DNA of 64,000 bases from Anaerobaca lacustris (lineage in GTDB: Bacteria > Planctomycetota > Phycisphaerae > Sedimentisphaerales > Anaerobacaceae). A program made the translations under genes and the position numbers. Below the pieces are notes generated by a model. It saw nothing but the letters and a program-made list of their open reading frames with translations, made no database searches and had not been told where the DNA came from. Where the stretch lies: positions 41,180 to 105,179 of the forward strand of contig NZ_JASCXX010000023.1 in the NCBI RefSeq assembly GCF_030012215.1, given 5' to 3'. Positions 6,013 to 14,977 of this stretch are shown here, one piece after another (positions within the stretch are counted from its first letter, which is position 1; each line of letters begins with the position of its first letter).

Positions 6013-8753
6013 GGCTCGTTTCGCCTGGCAGGGTCTTCTTCCATGGCCTCGATGTGTTCGCGGAACAGGTCGGCCGATCTGCGGTCGCTCTGGAAATTCG
6101 TGCGGGCCCGCACGGCATCGGAGATCGGCGACAACGCCAGGGCGTCCGGCGCGACGTGCGGGGTCAGGAAGATCAGCAGCTCGGTCTTGGCCTTGGTCTT
6201 CTCGGTCCGCTTGAACAGGTGTCCGGCGATCGGGATGTCGCCCAGCAGCGGGACCTTCTTGATCGTGTCACGGATCTCGTCCTGGATGAGCCCGCCGATG
6301 ACGATGGTCTGGCCGTCGCGCACGGCGACCTTGGTCTCGCTCGACCGCGTCGCGAAGACCGGGAGATTCAGCTTTTCGGAGATCTGGATCGTCTCACCCG
6401 TGGTGGACGAAATCTCCGGACGCACCGTCATGTTGACGAGCCCTTCGGGGTTGATCGAGGGCGTCACCACCAGGATGATGCCGATGTCCCGGTACTCGGT
6501 GGTCGTCTGCGTTCCCACGTTGCTGGTGGTCTCGCCCGTGGCGAACGGGACCTGGGAGCCGACCGTGATCGTGGCGGCCTGGTTGTTGCTGGTCAGGATG
6601 TACGGTCGCGACAGGATGTTCAGCTTGCCGGCCTCCTGCAGGGCATGGAGCGTGATGTCCAGATCGCCGGTGATGCTGTTGACGAACAAGCCCTGACTGG
6701 GCTCGCCGAAGAGCGTGCTGGTCCGGGTGCTGTCCCCGTTGCTGCGCAGGTTCAGCATGGAGAACTCCGTACCGATGTCCAGCTTGTCGCTGTAGGTGAT
6801 CTCGGCGAACAGGACCTTGATCAGCACCTGTCCGACGGGCTTGTCGAGTTCCTCGATGATCGGGCGGACTCTCTCGTAGTTCTTCGTCGAGGTCAGAATG
6901 AGCAGCGAATTGGTCTCCGTCTCGGCCTCGAAGTAGGTCTCTTCGGACAGATCGTTGGTGCTACTGCTGTTGGTGCTCGTTGTTGTGCCGGTGGCCTGGG
7001 GCGCCGCCTGCTGCCGCCCGGCACCCTGGAACTGCTGACCGGTCCCTGTGGTGGCCTGGTTCAAGGCCTGGATCTCGGCGAAGAGGCTGTTCAGAACGTC
7101 TTTCAGGTTCGTGGCGTTGGCGTTCTTGAGCGCGTAGACGAAGATCCGTCGTTCCTGCTTGGGGTCCTGGTCCAACTCTTTGATGATCTGGCTGACGATC
7201 TCCAGTGTCGTCGGCGGCCCGCTGACGACTACGGCGTTGGTGCGCGAGTCGGCGGCCGCGACCACGGATACATCGGAAGGGCTGCCGCCTTGGGTGGTCT
7301 GCTGCTGGGCGCCGGGGAATCCGCCCCTCTGGAACTGGACCTGCTGGGCCTGTTGGGTGCGGGTTGTCGTCCTTCGTGCCGCCGTGCCGGTGTCGCCGAA
7401 CACGTCGTTGATCAGGTCGGCCGTATCGCGCGCGTCGGCATATTCCAGGTGGAACACCTTCACATCCGCGACGTTGGGCACCTGGGCGTCGAGACTCTTG
7501 ACCACCTCGGCCACCACTTCAAGGATGGCGTCCGGACCGGTCACCACGACGGTGTTGGTCTGGCTGTCGGCGGCGGCGACGACCTGCGAGGTGCCGCTTC
7601 CGCTGTCCTGCTGCGTCTCCGGCATGCCGCCGCGACCCCCCGGGCCCCGGAACATCATGGGGCCACCTTGTCCGGTCTGCGTCGTACTCTGACCGTCTCC
7701 GAACAGTTTGTTGATGACGTCGGCGGTGTTCATGGCATCGGCGTAGCGAAGCTGAAAGACCTTGATGCCGGCGACCTTGGCCGTCCGATCGTCCAGGGCC
7801 GCGATCATGCCGCTGACGATCTCCAGGGCGTCGGCGGGCCCGCGCACCACTACGGCGTTGGTCCGATCGTCGGCGGCGGCGACGACCTGCACGTTCACCG
7901 TCGCGCCGGCGGTCTGTCCGTCGCCGTCCCGCTCTCCCCCTCGTCCGCCGAACCCGCCTCGACCGCCCGGACCGCCTCGCATCTGCATCATCATCTCGAT
8001 GGGGTTGCGGGCGCCCGTCCGGGTGCCGGTGGTGGCGTTCTGCTGCTGAAAGATCGTGTTGATCAGGGTCGCCGTGCTGGTCGCATCGGCATTGACCAGA
8101 CGGAAGACCCGGATCTCCGCGACGTTCGACATGTGGGTGTCCAGCGCCTGGATGATCTCCATCAGACGTCGGATGTTGGCGGCGGTGTCGGTGATGATCA
8201 GCGCGTTGCCGTCCTCGTTGGCCTCAATGCTGGCGTAGGCAGGGACGAGGACCGAGAGGTTTTGTCTCAGCGCCGCCGCGGTGACGTGACTGACGGGCAC
8301 AACGTACGTGATGATGTCGTCGCTGGGTACCACAGCCTTCGGGTCGCGTCCGGTCCGCACCGGAATGGTCTCCTGCTTGGCATTGGCGAGCGTGACCACC
8401 TTGAGGGTCCTGCCGACCAGCACCGTGGTCAGACCTCGCTCTTTCAGGATCGAGTTGATCAAGGACACGGCGTGGTCCAGCGAGATCGGCTGGCGGCTGA
8501 TCACCGTCATGCGACCGTCGGAAATCGGTGCATCCGAAATCACCGTCAGCCCGGCCTTCTCCGACAGGTATTCCAGGACGGCCTGGAGAGGCGTGTCCTG
8601 GAAGTTGAGCTTGAGCTTCACGTCGCCGTTGCCTTCGACGACTTCGACCGGTTCGGTCGCACCGGATGCCGGCTGCGCCCCACTATGACTGGGAGTCAAA
8701 AGGACAGCGCCGGCCAGCATCGCGCCAACGAGAATTGTCTTTAGAATCTGCAT
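6009..8753 (-). CDS. gspD: Type II secretion outer-membrane secretin GspD
   Basis: GspD forms the outer-membrane channel of the type II secretion system. A signal peptide (first 26 residues) precedes the N0-type domain (LNFQDTPLQAVLEYLSEKAGL) and then five secretin_N-type repeats. These repeats carry units such as VKVFHLEYADARDTADLIN and VVAAADSRTNAVVVSGP. The C-terminal third is the secretin pore with VLIKVLFAEITYSD, VGSQVPF and the end block ELLIFLTPHV. At 914 residues it is longer than the usual 650-750, because of the extra N-repeats and Gly/Arg-rich inserts such as GGPGGRGGFGGRGG. It is the last gene of the operon, and its TAG stop comes from a family B repeat. Confidence 0.95.
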   Translation of the reverse strand: MQILKTILVGAMLAGAVLLTPSHSGAQPASGATEPVEVVEGNGDVKLKLNFQDTPLQAVLEYLSEKAGLTVISDAPISDGRMTVISRQPISLDHAVSLINSILKERGLTTVLVGRTLKVVTLANAKQETIPVRTGRDPKAVVPSDDIITYVVPVSHVTAAALRQNLSVLVPAYASIEANEDGNALIITDTAANIRRLMEIIQALDTHMSNVAEIRVFRLVNADATSTATLINTIFQQQNATTGTRTGARNPIEMMMQMRGGPGGRGGFGGRGGERDGDGQTAGATVNVQVVAAADDRTNAVVVRGPADALEIVSGMIAALDDRTAKVAGIKVFQLRYADAMNTADVINKLFGDGQSTTQTGQGGPMMFRGPGGRGGMPETQQDSGSGTSQVVAAADSQTNTVVVTGPDAILEVVAEVVKSLDAQVPNVADVKVFHLEYADARDTADLINDVFGDTGTAARRTTTRTQQAQQVQFQRGGFPGAQQQTTQGGSPSDVSVVAAADSRTNAVVVSGPPTTLEIVSQIIKELDQDPKQERRIFVYALKNANATNLKDVLNSLFAEIQALNQATTGTGQQFQGAGRQQAAPQATGTTTSTNSSSTNDLSEETYFEAETETNSLLILTSTKNYERVRPIIEELDKPVGQVLIKVLFAEITYSDKLDIGTEFSMLNLRSNGDSTRTSTLFGEPSQGLFVNSITGDLDITLHALQEAGKLNILSRPYILTSNNQAATITVGSQVPFATGETTSNVGTQTTTEYRDIGIILVVTPSINPEGLVNMTVRPEISSTTGETIQISEKLNLPVFATRSSETKVAVRDGQTIVIGGLIQDEIRDTIKKVPLLGDIPIAGHLFKRTEKTKAKTELLIFLTPHVAPDALALSPISDAVRARTNFQSDRRSADLFREHIEAMEEDPARRNEP

Positions 8754-8807
8754 TGCTATGGTCTCCTTCGAGTTCGGATGCGTTCCGACACGTCGTTCAT
8801 CGGCGTC

Positions 8808-9392
8808 TTATCGGCCAAGTTCCTGCTTTCGTCGCTCCAGAAGCTGCCGGAGGATGTCCGCTTCATTCCCGGTCGGCGGCGCCGGCACGGTCTGCGGGGC
8901 GGACGTCGATGTGGGGGTCCACTCCAGCAGTTCCGTCATCGTCACGGCGCCGCGGCCGCCCAGGAGGTCCTGCCCGATGACCACGGAGATCGTGCGGTCT
9001 TCAAGTCGATACACGATGGAATCGAGGTCGAGCGATTCGATCGACCCCCGTGCGACGGCGTCGCCCTGACGCAGTTTGAGTGTTTCACCACTTCGCGTGT
9101 CTTCCACGAACGCAACAAACGTGCCGTTTTCCTGGGCGATCCCTCGGAGCCGGTGATAGGATTCGGGGTCAGGGATCGTGACGACGCGTTCTTCTGTCCT
9201 GCGCTGCCGGCGCTCGGCGGCGCCGCGCTGCCGAGAGAACATGTTGCGATCGACGATGACCTTGTATGCGGACCACACGTCGGGTTTCTGCTCCGATTCG
9301 GCGGCGCGCCCCACGGCAGGCCACAGGACGGCGAGCCAGAGGGCACCAATCGCCACGGCACAAGCGATGAGTCTGTTAGATGTCGTATCCAT
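8808..9392 (-). CDS. GspC-like inner-membrane protein of type II secretion
   Basis: The 194-residue protein has one N-terminal membrane segment (LIACAVAIGALWLAVLWPAVG), then VIVDRNMFS and a beta domain (LRGIAQENGTFVAFVED, LRQGDAVARGSIESLDLDSIVYRLED) resembling the HR domain through which GspC contacts the GspD N0 domain. No PDZ domain follows; the C-terminus is Pro/Thr-rich and then helical. ATG 9392 has GGAGG seven bases upstream and overlaps the preceding gene by 17 nt. Assignment rests on the domain and on its place between the GspM-like gene and gspD. Confidence 0.75.
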   Translation of the reverse strand: MDTTSNRLIACAVAIGALWLAVLWPAVGRAAESEQKPDVWSAYKVIVDRNMFSRQRGAAERRQRRTEERVVTIPDPESYHRLRGIAQENGTFVAFVEDTRSGETLKLRQGDAVARGSIESLDLDSIVYRLEDRTISVVIGQDLLGGRGAVTMTELLEWTPTSTSAPQTVPAPPTGNEADILRQLLERRKQELGR

Positions 9393-9951
9393 AATCGACC
9401 TCCGGTTGCTTCGCGTCGGACGATCTTTCCGGCGTACCCAGATAGAGCGCCGACAGATGAAGCTGCAATGACATGGTGCCTTCGGATTCACTGCCCGAGC
9501 CCAGTTGAATGTCCCTGACCTTGACGGGCAGGGCGGCGGTCTCGATCTGCCAGAGGAACCGCGAGACCGATTCGAGCGTTCCCTTCCCGGCCACGGTGAA
9601 GATCATCTCCTGCAATCCCTTGTCGCTGGCGATGCGATCCGGCTTGATCGAGCTGAGCGCCAGACCGGCGTTGCCCGACCATTCCCGAAGGGCGGTGAGC
9701 ACCTTGCTCTCGGCCTCCGCATCGCTTCGCAGACCGTCGGAGACCAGGGCTCTCCATTTCCGCTGCATCGCGCCGTGGTTGGCCAGCAGGAACTGCGCCT
9801 CTTCGAGCTCGTCCTGGAGCTGCTGACGTTGTGTTTCCATCTCATCAAGCCTGGCCAGCACCGGATCGACGACGAACTCGCTGATGATCAGAAGTCCGAC
9901 GCAGACCAGTGTGACGGCGAAGATGATCCGCTCTCGTTTCGAAAGAACCAT
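9376..9951 (-). CDS. GspM/PilO-like type II secretion protein
   Basis: The 191-residue bitopic protein has a membrane helix (IIFAVTLVCVGLLIISEFVV), a coiled coil (residues of about 32-60, rich in E, Q and L) and a ferredoxin-like periplasmic domain (LQEMIFTVAGKGTLESVSRFLWQIE). This is the layout of GspM and PilO, which assemble with GspL or PilMN in the inner-membrane platform. It starts 1 nt after the GspL-like gene and overlaps the GspC-like gene. Confidence 0.8.
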   Translation of the reverse strand: MVLSKRERIIFAVTLVCVGLLIISEFVVDPVLARLDEMETQRQQLQDELEEAQFLLANHGAMQRKWRALVSDGLRSDAEAESKVLTALREWSGNAGLALSSIKPDRIASDKGLQEMIFTVAGKGTLESVSRFLWQIETAALPVKVRDIQLGSGSESEGTMSLQLHLSALYLGTPERSSDAKQPEVDYGYDI

Positions 9952-9952
9952 A

Positions 9953-11377
9953 TTATTTCACGCCTTGGAATTTGAACGTTACGGCAAATGTTTTTTCCTG
10001 GGCGCTTCCTCCGGCGTCCCGCAAGTACATCATCATCACATCGGAGAACGCCGCGTTGCCCTTGATATTGTTAAGCACCTCGTAAAAGCTCTGCTCGTCC
10101 ACGGCCCGGCCGACCAGTGAGCCTTCAGCCGTCTCGCTCAGGGCCAGGCTCGTGGCCCAGACGCGAGGGGATTCGGGAAATGCCAGCGTCAATTGAAGCA
10201 GGCATTCGAGGAATCGCGGGTCCCGGCTGGTCCAACTGCCTGCATAGGTGAGGCGGTCTCTCACGTCCCGCGCGACCGCGACGTCGTCGGCGATCAGCTC
10301 CAACTGTTCGTTGTACGAGGCGATGTCCGCCCGCTTGCTCTGCCACTCGGCAATGACGGCGCCGACCGCTCCGAGAAGGATGACGCCGGCGATGATTCCC
10401 CAGGTGACCACGCGTTTTCGCGGCGACGTCTTCTTGCGCCCGATGCGCGGGTTGAGGAAGTCGACGGCCGGTTTTTCGGTCGCGGTGGCCGCCATCGCGA
10501 CGGCGGCCGCGGCGATGGCCGCCGAAGATTCGTCTCGTTCGGTCGAAAGCAGTCCGGCCGCGACCAGAGTCGCGTTGCCGTCCGTGACCGTCACCCGAGG
10601 ACCAAGCTGTGTGCGGAGATGGTCGATGACCCCGTCGGACAGATGGGAATCGTCGTATACGGTCACTTCGTACGGTGCGGCCTGATCCTGTGGCGCTGAG
10701 ATCATCATCAGTTGCTGAATCGCCGACGTCAGCCGTTTGGCCTGGTCACTCGGTTCGCCGTTCGTCGCCGGCATCGCCACGTGCTTGATCGACCTCGGAG
10801 CGCCGTCCACCTGGCTCCAGAACTCGCAGTAGGTCGGGCGGGTGTAGACTCCGTACCGTTGTTCCATCGCATCGGACGACGCAACGCTTCCGAAGGCCAG
10901 CGCCGAGACCGTGACGGACTGCACGTGCAGGCCGGCCGATGCGGCCAGATCCTTGATCTGATCGACCATCTGGCGTCGAGCGGCCAGCAGCATGACCTTG
11001 CTGCTCTGGGATGTGCTCGTGCGACCGCAGTAATCGAAGATCAATTCGCCGGCGTTGAGCGAGAACGTCCGCTCGGCCTCGATCCCCAGCAGACCGGCCA
11101 TGGCGTCGGCGCCGGCCGGCGGCGCCGTGATCTCTTTGGCCACCACCCACTTCGTCGGGATTCCGACGGCGGCGTTCTTCAGCGAGAAGTGGTTCGCCCG
11201 GAGGAACTGCCGGAGCGTCTGTCCCAGCGCCTTGCCGTTGTGGGCGCCGAGCTTTTCCTCGAAGACGCACTGGCCGACGCGCCGCACTTCCGGACGTCCT
11301 GAGCGAACACCGATTTCGGCTACGCCGACCCCGAACTCGTCGACGGCAAGTCCCAGTATGGTCCGAGTTCCTAACAT
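9953..11377 (-). CDS. GspL-like protein (PilM-PilN fusion)
   Basis: The N-terminal 300 residues have an actin-like fold of the PilM or cytoplasmic GspL type (ILGLAVDEFGVGVAEI, VGIPTKWVVAKEI, MLLAARRQMVDQIKDLAASAGL). After a linker, a membrane helix near residue 330 (VTWGIIAGVILLGAVGAVIAEW) leads into a coiled coil and a PilN-type periplasmic domain. It should couple the GspE ATPase to the platform and pair with the GspM-like protein encoded next to it. The 474-residue length agrees with a complete GspL. Confidence 0.85.
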   Translation of the reverse strand: MLGTRTILGLAVDEFGVGVAEIGVRSGRPEVRRVGQCVFEEKLGAHNGKALGQTLRQFLRANHFSLKNAAVGIPTKWVVAKEITAPPAGADAMAGLLGIEAERTFSLNAGELIFDYCGRTSTSQSSKVMLLAARRQMVDQIKDLAASAGLHVQSVTVSALAFGSVASSDAMEQRYGVYTRPTYCEFWSQVDGAPRSIKHVAMPATNGEPSDQAKRLTSAIQQLMMISAPQDQAAPYEVTVYDDSHLSDGVIDHLRTQLGPRVTVTDGNATLVAAGLLSTERDESSAAIAAAAVAMAATATEKPAVDFLNPRIGRKKTSPRKRVVTWGIIAGVILLGAVGAVIAEWQSKRADIASYNEQLELIADDVAVARDVRDRLTYAGSWTSRDPRFLECLLQLTLAFPESPRVWATSLALSETAEGSLVGRAVDEQSFYEVLNNIKGNAAFSDVMMMYLRDAGGSAQEKTFAVTFKFQGVK

Positions 11378-11390
11378 GATCCTCGTCCAA

Positions 11391-12695
11391 TCATCTCATA
11401 CCAACCCTAGCTTCAGTGATGGGGCGGCCCTTCCGCAGGGTCGCCACGATATCTTCTTCCAGGGGCCAGCCGAACCGGGTCAGTGACTTCCAGTACACGA
11501 CCGCCGGCTGCCCTGCCTGTGTGTCGAAAACCGCTTTGTAGCGTTTGTACGCGCGTCCGTTGCCCGACAGACAAATGATGTCGGCCGAGTATTGGGACGA
11601 GCGGACCGTGATGTGCGGGCCGATGGCCGTGGCCTTCTCGCGGTCGAGGACCTTCGCCACCCAAGCCACGGAGTCGAGACTGTTGTTCGATTGCCGATAC
11701 GACACCAACGCCTCGACGTCCGCTTCCTCCAGCTCCGGCAGGCACAGCAGGACCTCCTTCGGGGCTGTATTGACGTTGACCAGCCCGGGCAGCGTTTCAT
11801 CGTCGCTGACGGTCAGTTGGTCCGCGATCTGCTCGAACTCCTCGATCGTCAGGCGCGCCCCGAAGTAGAAGTCCATCACGCTGGCGTACGACGGACTGAT
11901 AGGGATGTTGTTCAGGATCTCGAACACCCGCTCCTCTTTGGCCACTTCCTGCAACGCGCTCTGCAGCGTCGCACGAGCGTTGGCGTCGCTCAGGTTGATG
12001 CGTTCATTGCCCTCGCTGTCGGTGTTGGCTTCGACGCTATAGACGGTGATGTAATCGTAGAAGCCTCCTGTAAGCCGTCCATCGCGATTGGTGTCTTCTC
12101 CGTAGAGCAGCTCTTCCGAGGCCCCTTTGACCAGGAGGATCTCGTCGACGGTCTCGAAGGGCGCATTCTTGCAGTTGTACGGTTCCGGCAGCAGGAGATA
12201 GTACTCGTCTTCGGCCCCGCCGGTCGTCACGTCGCCGTCCTCGTCGCGCCAGTCGATGACCGAGGCGGCCAGTTCCGACGACATGCCCGGCAGCTTCAAC
12301 AGCATCTCCAGCGAGGCGGAGTTGAGGTTGATCTTGCCGGCCTCATCGGTCAGACCGAACTCGAACTCCTGATTGCTCTTCAGAGTGGGGCGCAACACCC
12401 AGAAGTACCCTTGCCCGACTTGCAGCGCCTCCCACGGCGCGTTCTCGTTCAGGGCATCGGAATCCGTCGCGTTGGCGACGAGCTGCGCGATGATGTACTG
12501 ACAGGCCCCGGACGCGATCCACTCCGCTTCGAGCGAGGCCACCTGATTTGCCGAGACGATGGCCGCCACCCGCATCGACCGGGCGAAGACCAGCGCCAGT
12601 CCGGCCAGGACCAGGACCACCCAGATCGTCACGATCAGGATCGTCCCATCGGCTCGGTGAGAACCAACGAATTGTCTGTGCATCGTCGTTCTCAT
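11391..12695 (-). CDS. gspK: Type II secretion minor pseudopilin GspK
   Basis: GspK is the large minor pseudopilin at the pseudopilus tip. After the leader comes a hydrophobic stretch (GTILIVTIWVVLVLAGLALVFARSM), and the globular part contains the helix-hairpin-helix-like LPGLVNVNTAPKEVLLCLP and KINLNSASLEMLLKLPG motifs typical of GspK. The ATG at 12695 overlaps the gspJ stop as ATGA, so translation is coupled; upstream in-frame sequence up to 12932 belongs to gspJ in another frame. Length 434 residues is normal to slightly long. Confidence 0.9.
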   Translation of the reverse strand: MRTTMHRQFVGSHRADGTILIVTIWVVLVLAGLALVFARSMRVAAIVSANQVASLEAEWIASGACQYIIAQLVANATDSDALNENAPWEALQVGQGYFWVLRPTLKSNQEFEFGLTDEAGKINLNSASLEMLLKLPGMSSELAASVIDWRDEDGDVTTGGAEDEYYLLLPEPYNCKNAPFETVDEILLVKGASEELLYGEDTNRDGRLTGGFYDYITVYSVEANTDSEGNERINLSDANARATLQSALQEVAKEERVFEILNNIPISPSYASVMDFYFGARLTIEEFEQIADQLTVSDDETLPGLVNVNTAPKEVLLCLPELEEADVEALVSYRQSNNSLDSVAWVAKVLDREKATAIGPHITVRSSQYSADIICLSGNGRAYKRYKAVFDTQAGQPAVVYWKSLTRFGWPLEEDIVATLRKGRPITEARVGMR

Positions 12696-13456
12696 CGTCC
12701 TGTCTGGCCTCCGGGCTGCGTGGTCATTCCTCCGGTGGCGCCCGTGGCGGACGCGGCGGTCGATTCGGTCGCCTCTTCGGCCGGCTGGGCCGACAGCCCA
12801 CAGGGCACCGCAAAACTCTGAACGAGCCGGCGCTTTTCCATGCTGCCGTTCGAGATGCGAATGTTGTTGGCGAGCTCGATGTCGATCTCCACGGCCTTGG
12901 GAAGGCTGTTCGCGTCGGCCGTCGAATCCCACTCATCCAGCCAGCGGTCACCGTCGAAATACCGAAGATTCAGCGACATCACGTTGCGACAGAGGACCTG
13001 CTCGTCGGGATCGACGGATCGGGGCGACAGCAGGTTCGTGGTCACTCTGCGAACCAGACGATAGCCAACGGGGTTGCGGCTTCTGTCGTCGTCCTCCAGG
13101 GCCAGCACGACCTTGCCGATGCCGCCCGTCGGCCGGCCCGTGCTTCCATAGACCTGGGTGGTGTGGAACTCGATGGTGTCCGCCGCAGCGCCCTTGCTGC
13201 TGCGGGAGTTGCTGCCGACAAACGGACCGGCCAGCACCCCCGTCGGAGGGAGAACGCCGTAGATGTCCTGCTTGAGCAGCTCGATGGCGTTGAGCGCCTG
13301 ACTGGTGGGCTCGATGGCCGCCAGGGCGCTTTGTCGCGATTTGAAGCCGGTGTAAAGGGCCGTATAGAGGCAGGACGCCGTGACCACCATCAGCGTCATG
13401 GCGACGAGCAGTTCGAGAAGCGTGAAACCCCTGATGTCTGTCTGGCCGCGAGTCAT
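12692..13456 (-). CDS. gspJ: Type II secretion minor pseudopilin GspJ
   Basis: This is a prepilin with the processing site RGFTLLELLVAMTLMVV (Gly at -1, Glu at +5) and a 254-residue length in the GspJ range. LNAIELLKQDIYG and the later KAVEIDIELAN are consistent with GspJ, as is its place between gspI and gspK. The Thr/Ala/Gly-rich C-terminal tail (about 35 residues) is unusual. Confidence 0.85.
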   Translation of the reverse strand: MTRGQTDIRGFTLLELLVAMTLMVVTASCLYTALYTGFKSRQSALAAIEPTSQALNAIELLKQDIYGVLPPTGVLAGPFVGSNSRSSKGAAADTIEFHTTQVYGSTGRPTGGIGKVVLALEDDDRSRNPVGYRLVRRVTTNLLSPRSVDPDEQVLCRNVMSLNLRYFDGDRWLDEWDSTADANSLPKAVEIDIELANNIRISNGSMEKRRLVQSFAVPCGLSAQPAEEATESTAASATGATGGMTTQPGGQTGR

Positions 13457-13457
13457 C

Positions 13458-13862
13458 TCATTTTGCCTCCGGATAGACCAGGGTGCTCAGTGTGAGTTGG
13501 CGCTGCCGGCCCTGAGACGTCCAGAACACCTGCACGTCGAGTTGACGAACCGTCGATTCGGTCCAGCTCGACACCTCGGCGCTCCATTCATAGCCCGGCC
13601 AGTCCGCGCCAAAGTCGCCGGCCTTGCCGCCCGTCGCCCAGTCCTTCGATGCGACCAGCTCGGCCAGCTTGGTGCTCGCCAGCGAGACCGCCTCGATCTC
13701 TCGGCGCGATTGCCCTGCCAGCCGCGTGCAGAGCGCAATGGTCCGCATGGCCACGGGCATGATGGTGCCGATCAGCACCACCGTCGCCAACAGCTCGACG
13801 AAGGTGAAGCCCCCCGAGCGGGCGCTCCTTCTGACCAGATTATCTCGACGCTTGTTTCGCAT
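13458..13862 (-). CDS. gspI: Type II secretion minor pseudopilin GspI
   Basis: The prepilin leader ends in SGGFTFVELLATVVLIGTIMPVAM, with Gly at -1 and Glu at +5. The short globular part contains EAVSLASTKLAELVAS, the helix conserved in GspI. I use ATG 13862 instead of TTG 13880; both overlap the end of gspH. The protein has 134 residues and lies 1 nt before gspJ. Confidence 0.85.
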   Translation of the reverse strand: MRNKRRDNLVRRSARSGGFTFVELLATVVLIGTIMPVAMRTIALCTRLAGQSRREIEAVSLASTKLAELVASKDWATGGKAGDFGADWPGYEWSAEVSSWTESTVRQLDVQVFWTSQGRQRQLTLSTLVYPEAK

Positions 13863-14364
13863 ACGTTCGTTCGCTCTCAACGATGGAGAACGACTCCGTG
13901 ACCGTTGGGCACGTCACCTCCAGGCCGCGTCCCCCGCGATCGATCAGTCGGATCGTGGCGGCGGTGACAGTGCCCTGAGGCGTGAACTCGATAAACGGCT
14001 TTCCATCCTCCTTGTCTGCGTCCTCCAACTCCATGATCATGTCCCTGGGGAGCGTAAAAACCTGCCCGAACTCTGTTTCGAGCTCTTTGAACAGACCGGA
14101 CTTCCAGGCGGTCAGCCAGTAGACGCGGTCCTTCGTGTCGAAATTGAGCCGATAGATCACCCCTTCGCTGATCGCCTGGGAGCGGGCGAACTGGGTCAGG
14201 GCGAGGATCTGCGCCGCGGCGTCCTGCGACTGACGCGAGCCGAAGAAACCACGCAGCGACGGGGCCGCCATCGCCAGGACGGTCGAGAGGATGAGCATCA
14301 CCAGGATCAGCTCCAGGAGGGTGAAGCCCGCACCTCTGTCGTATTGTTTTGTGCCCGCGCTCAT
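13840..14364 (-). CDS. gspH: Type II secretion pseudopilin GspH
   Basis: The N-terminus GAGFTLLELILVMLILSTVLAM is a class III prepilin signal. The downstream AAQILALTQFARSQAISEGVIYRLNFD is the typical GspH helix and first strand (FimT/GspH fold). 174 residues. GspH is a minor pseudopilin in the GspH-I-J-K tip complex. Confidence 0.88.
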   Translation of the reverse strand: MSAGTKQYDRGAGFTLLELILVMLILSTVLAMAAPSLRGFFGSRQSQDAAAQILALTQFARSQAISEGVIYRLNFDTKDRVYWLTAWKSGLFKELETEFGQVFTLPRDMIMELEDADKEDGKPFIEFTPQGTVTAATIRLIDRGGRGLEVTCPTVTESFSIVESERTYAKQASR

Positions 14365-14433
14365 GGTATATCCACGTTCGCCGCCTCGCGCGCCACCGGG
14401 GTCGTGTGCTGATCCGGCGGTGCATCCAATCGG

Positions 14434-14907
14434 CTACCGTCTGTCCTTCGACCAGTTCGTGATGTCGTCGTCGCCGCCCATCTTGCCGTCCGGGCCGAAG
14501 GAATACAGATCGTAACCCTCCTGATTGTAGGTGCCCGGATAGCGGTACTGATAGTCGTTGCCCCACGGGTCCTTGGGGACGTCCCGCCGCAGATAGGGCT
14601 GGGTCCAGCCGTCGGAATCCGTGGTCGGCTTTTTCGTCAGGGCCAGGAGACCTTCGCTGGTCGTCGGATAGCGACCGAGATCGATCTCAAAGGCGTCCAG
14701 AGCCACCTCGATCTGGGCGATCTGCGTTCCGGCAGCCGTGATCTTGGCCTCTCTCGAACGGCCGGTCAGCTTGGGCAGTACGATTGCCGACAGGGTCGCC
14801 AGAATGACCAGCACCAGCATCAGCTCGATCAGGGTGAAACCGCGAGGGCCCATAGTCCGTTGCCGACGAGAGGCGCATTCGTTCGTGTTGTAAGGTTGTG
14901 ATTTCAT
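14434..14907 (-). CDS. gspG: Type II secretion major pseudopilin GspG
   Basis: This is the major pseudopilin: processing site RGFTLIELMLVLVILATLSAIV, then DLGRYPTTSEGLLALTKKP, YLRRDVPKDPWGNDYQY, and YDLYSFGPDGKMGGDDDITNW. The last segment is the calcium-binding loop of GspG, with its acidic residues intact. 157 residues, of which about 22 precede cleavage. It lies between gspF and gspH. Confidence 0.97.
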   Translation of the reverse strand: MKSQPYNTNECASRRQRTMGPRGFTLIELMLVLVILATLSAIVLPKLTGRSREAKITAAGTQIAQIEVALDAFEIDLGRYPTTSEGLLALTKKPTTDSDGWTQPYLRRDVPKDPWGNDYQYRYPGTYNQEGYDLYSFGPDGKMGGDDDITNWSKDRR

Positions 14908-14977
14908 GTCCGTTCCCAGCTCAACAGGTTGCCACTTCGGTTGTATGTCACTCGGATGACGTCCAACGCATCCGTTC

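Noticed and set aside
5862..8744. A 960-codon plus-strand frame opposite gspD
   Set aside because: It is antisense to a clear secretin gene, has no recognisable domains, and is the kind of open frame that high GC at codon position three creates.
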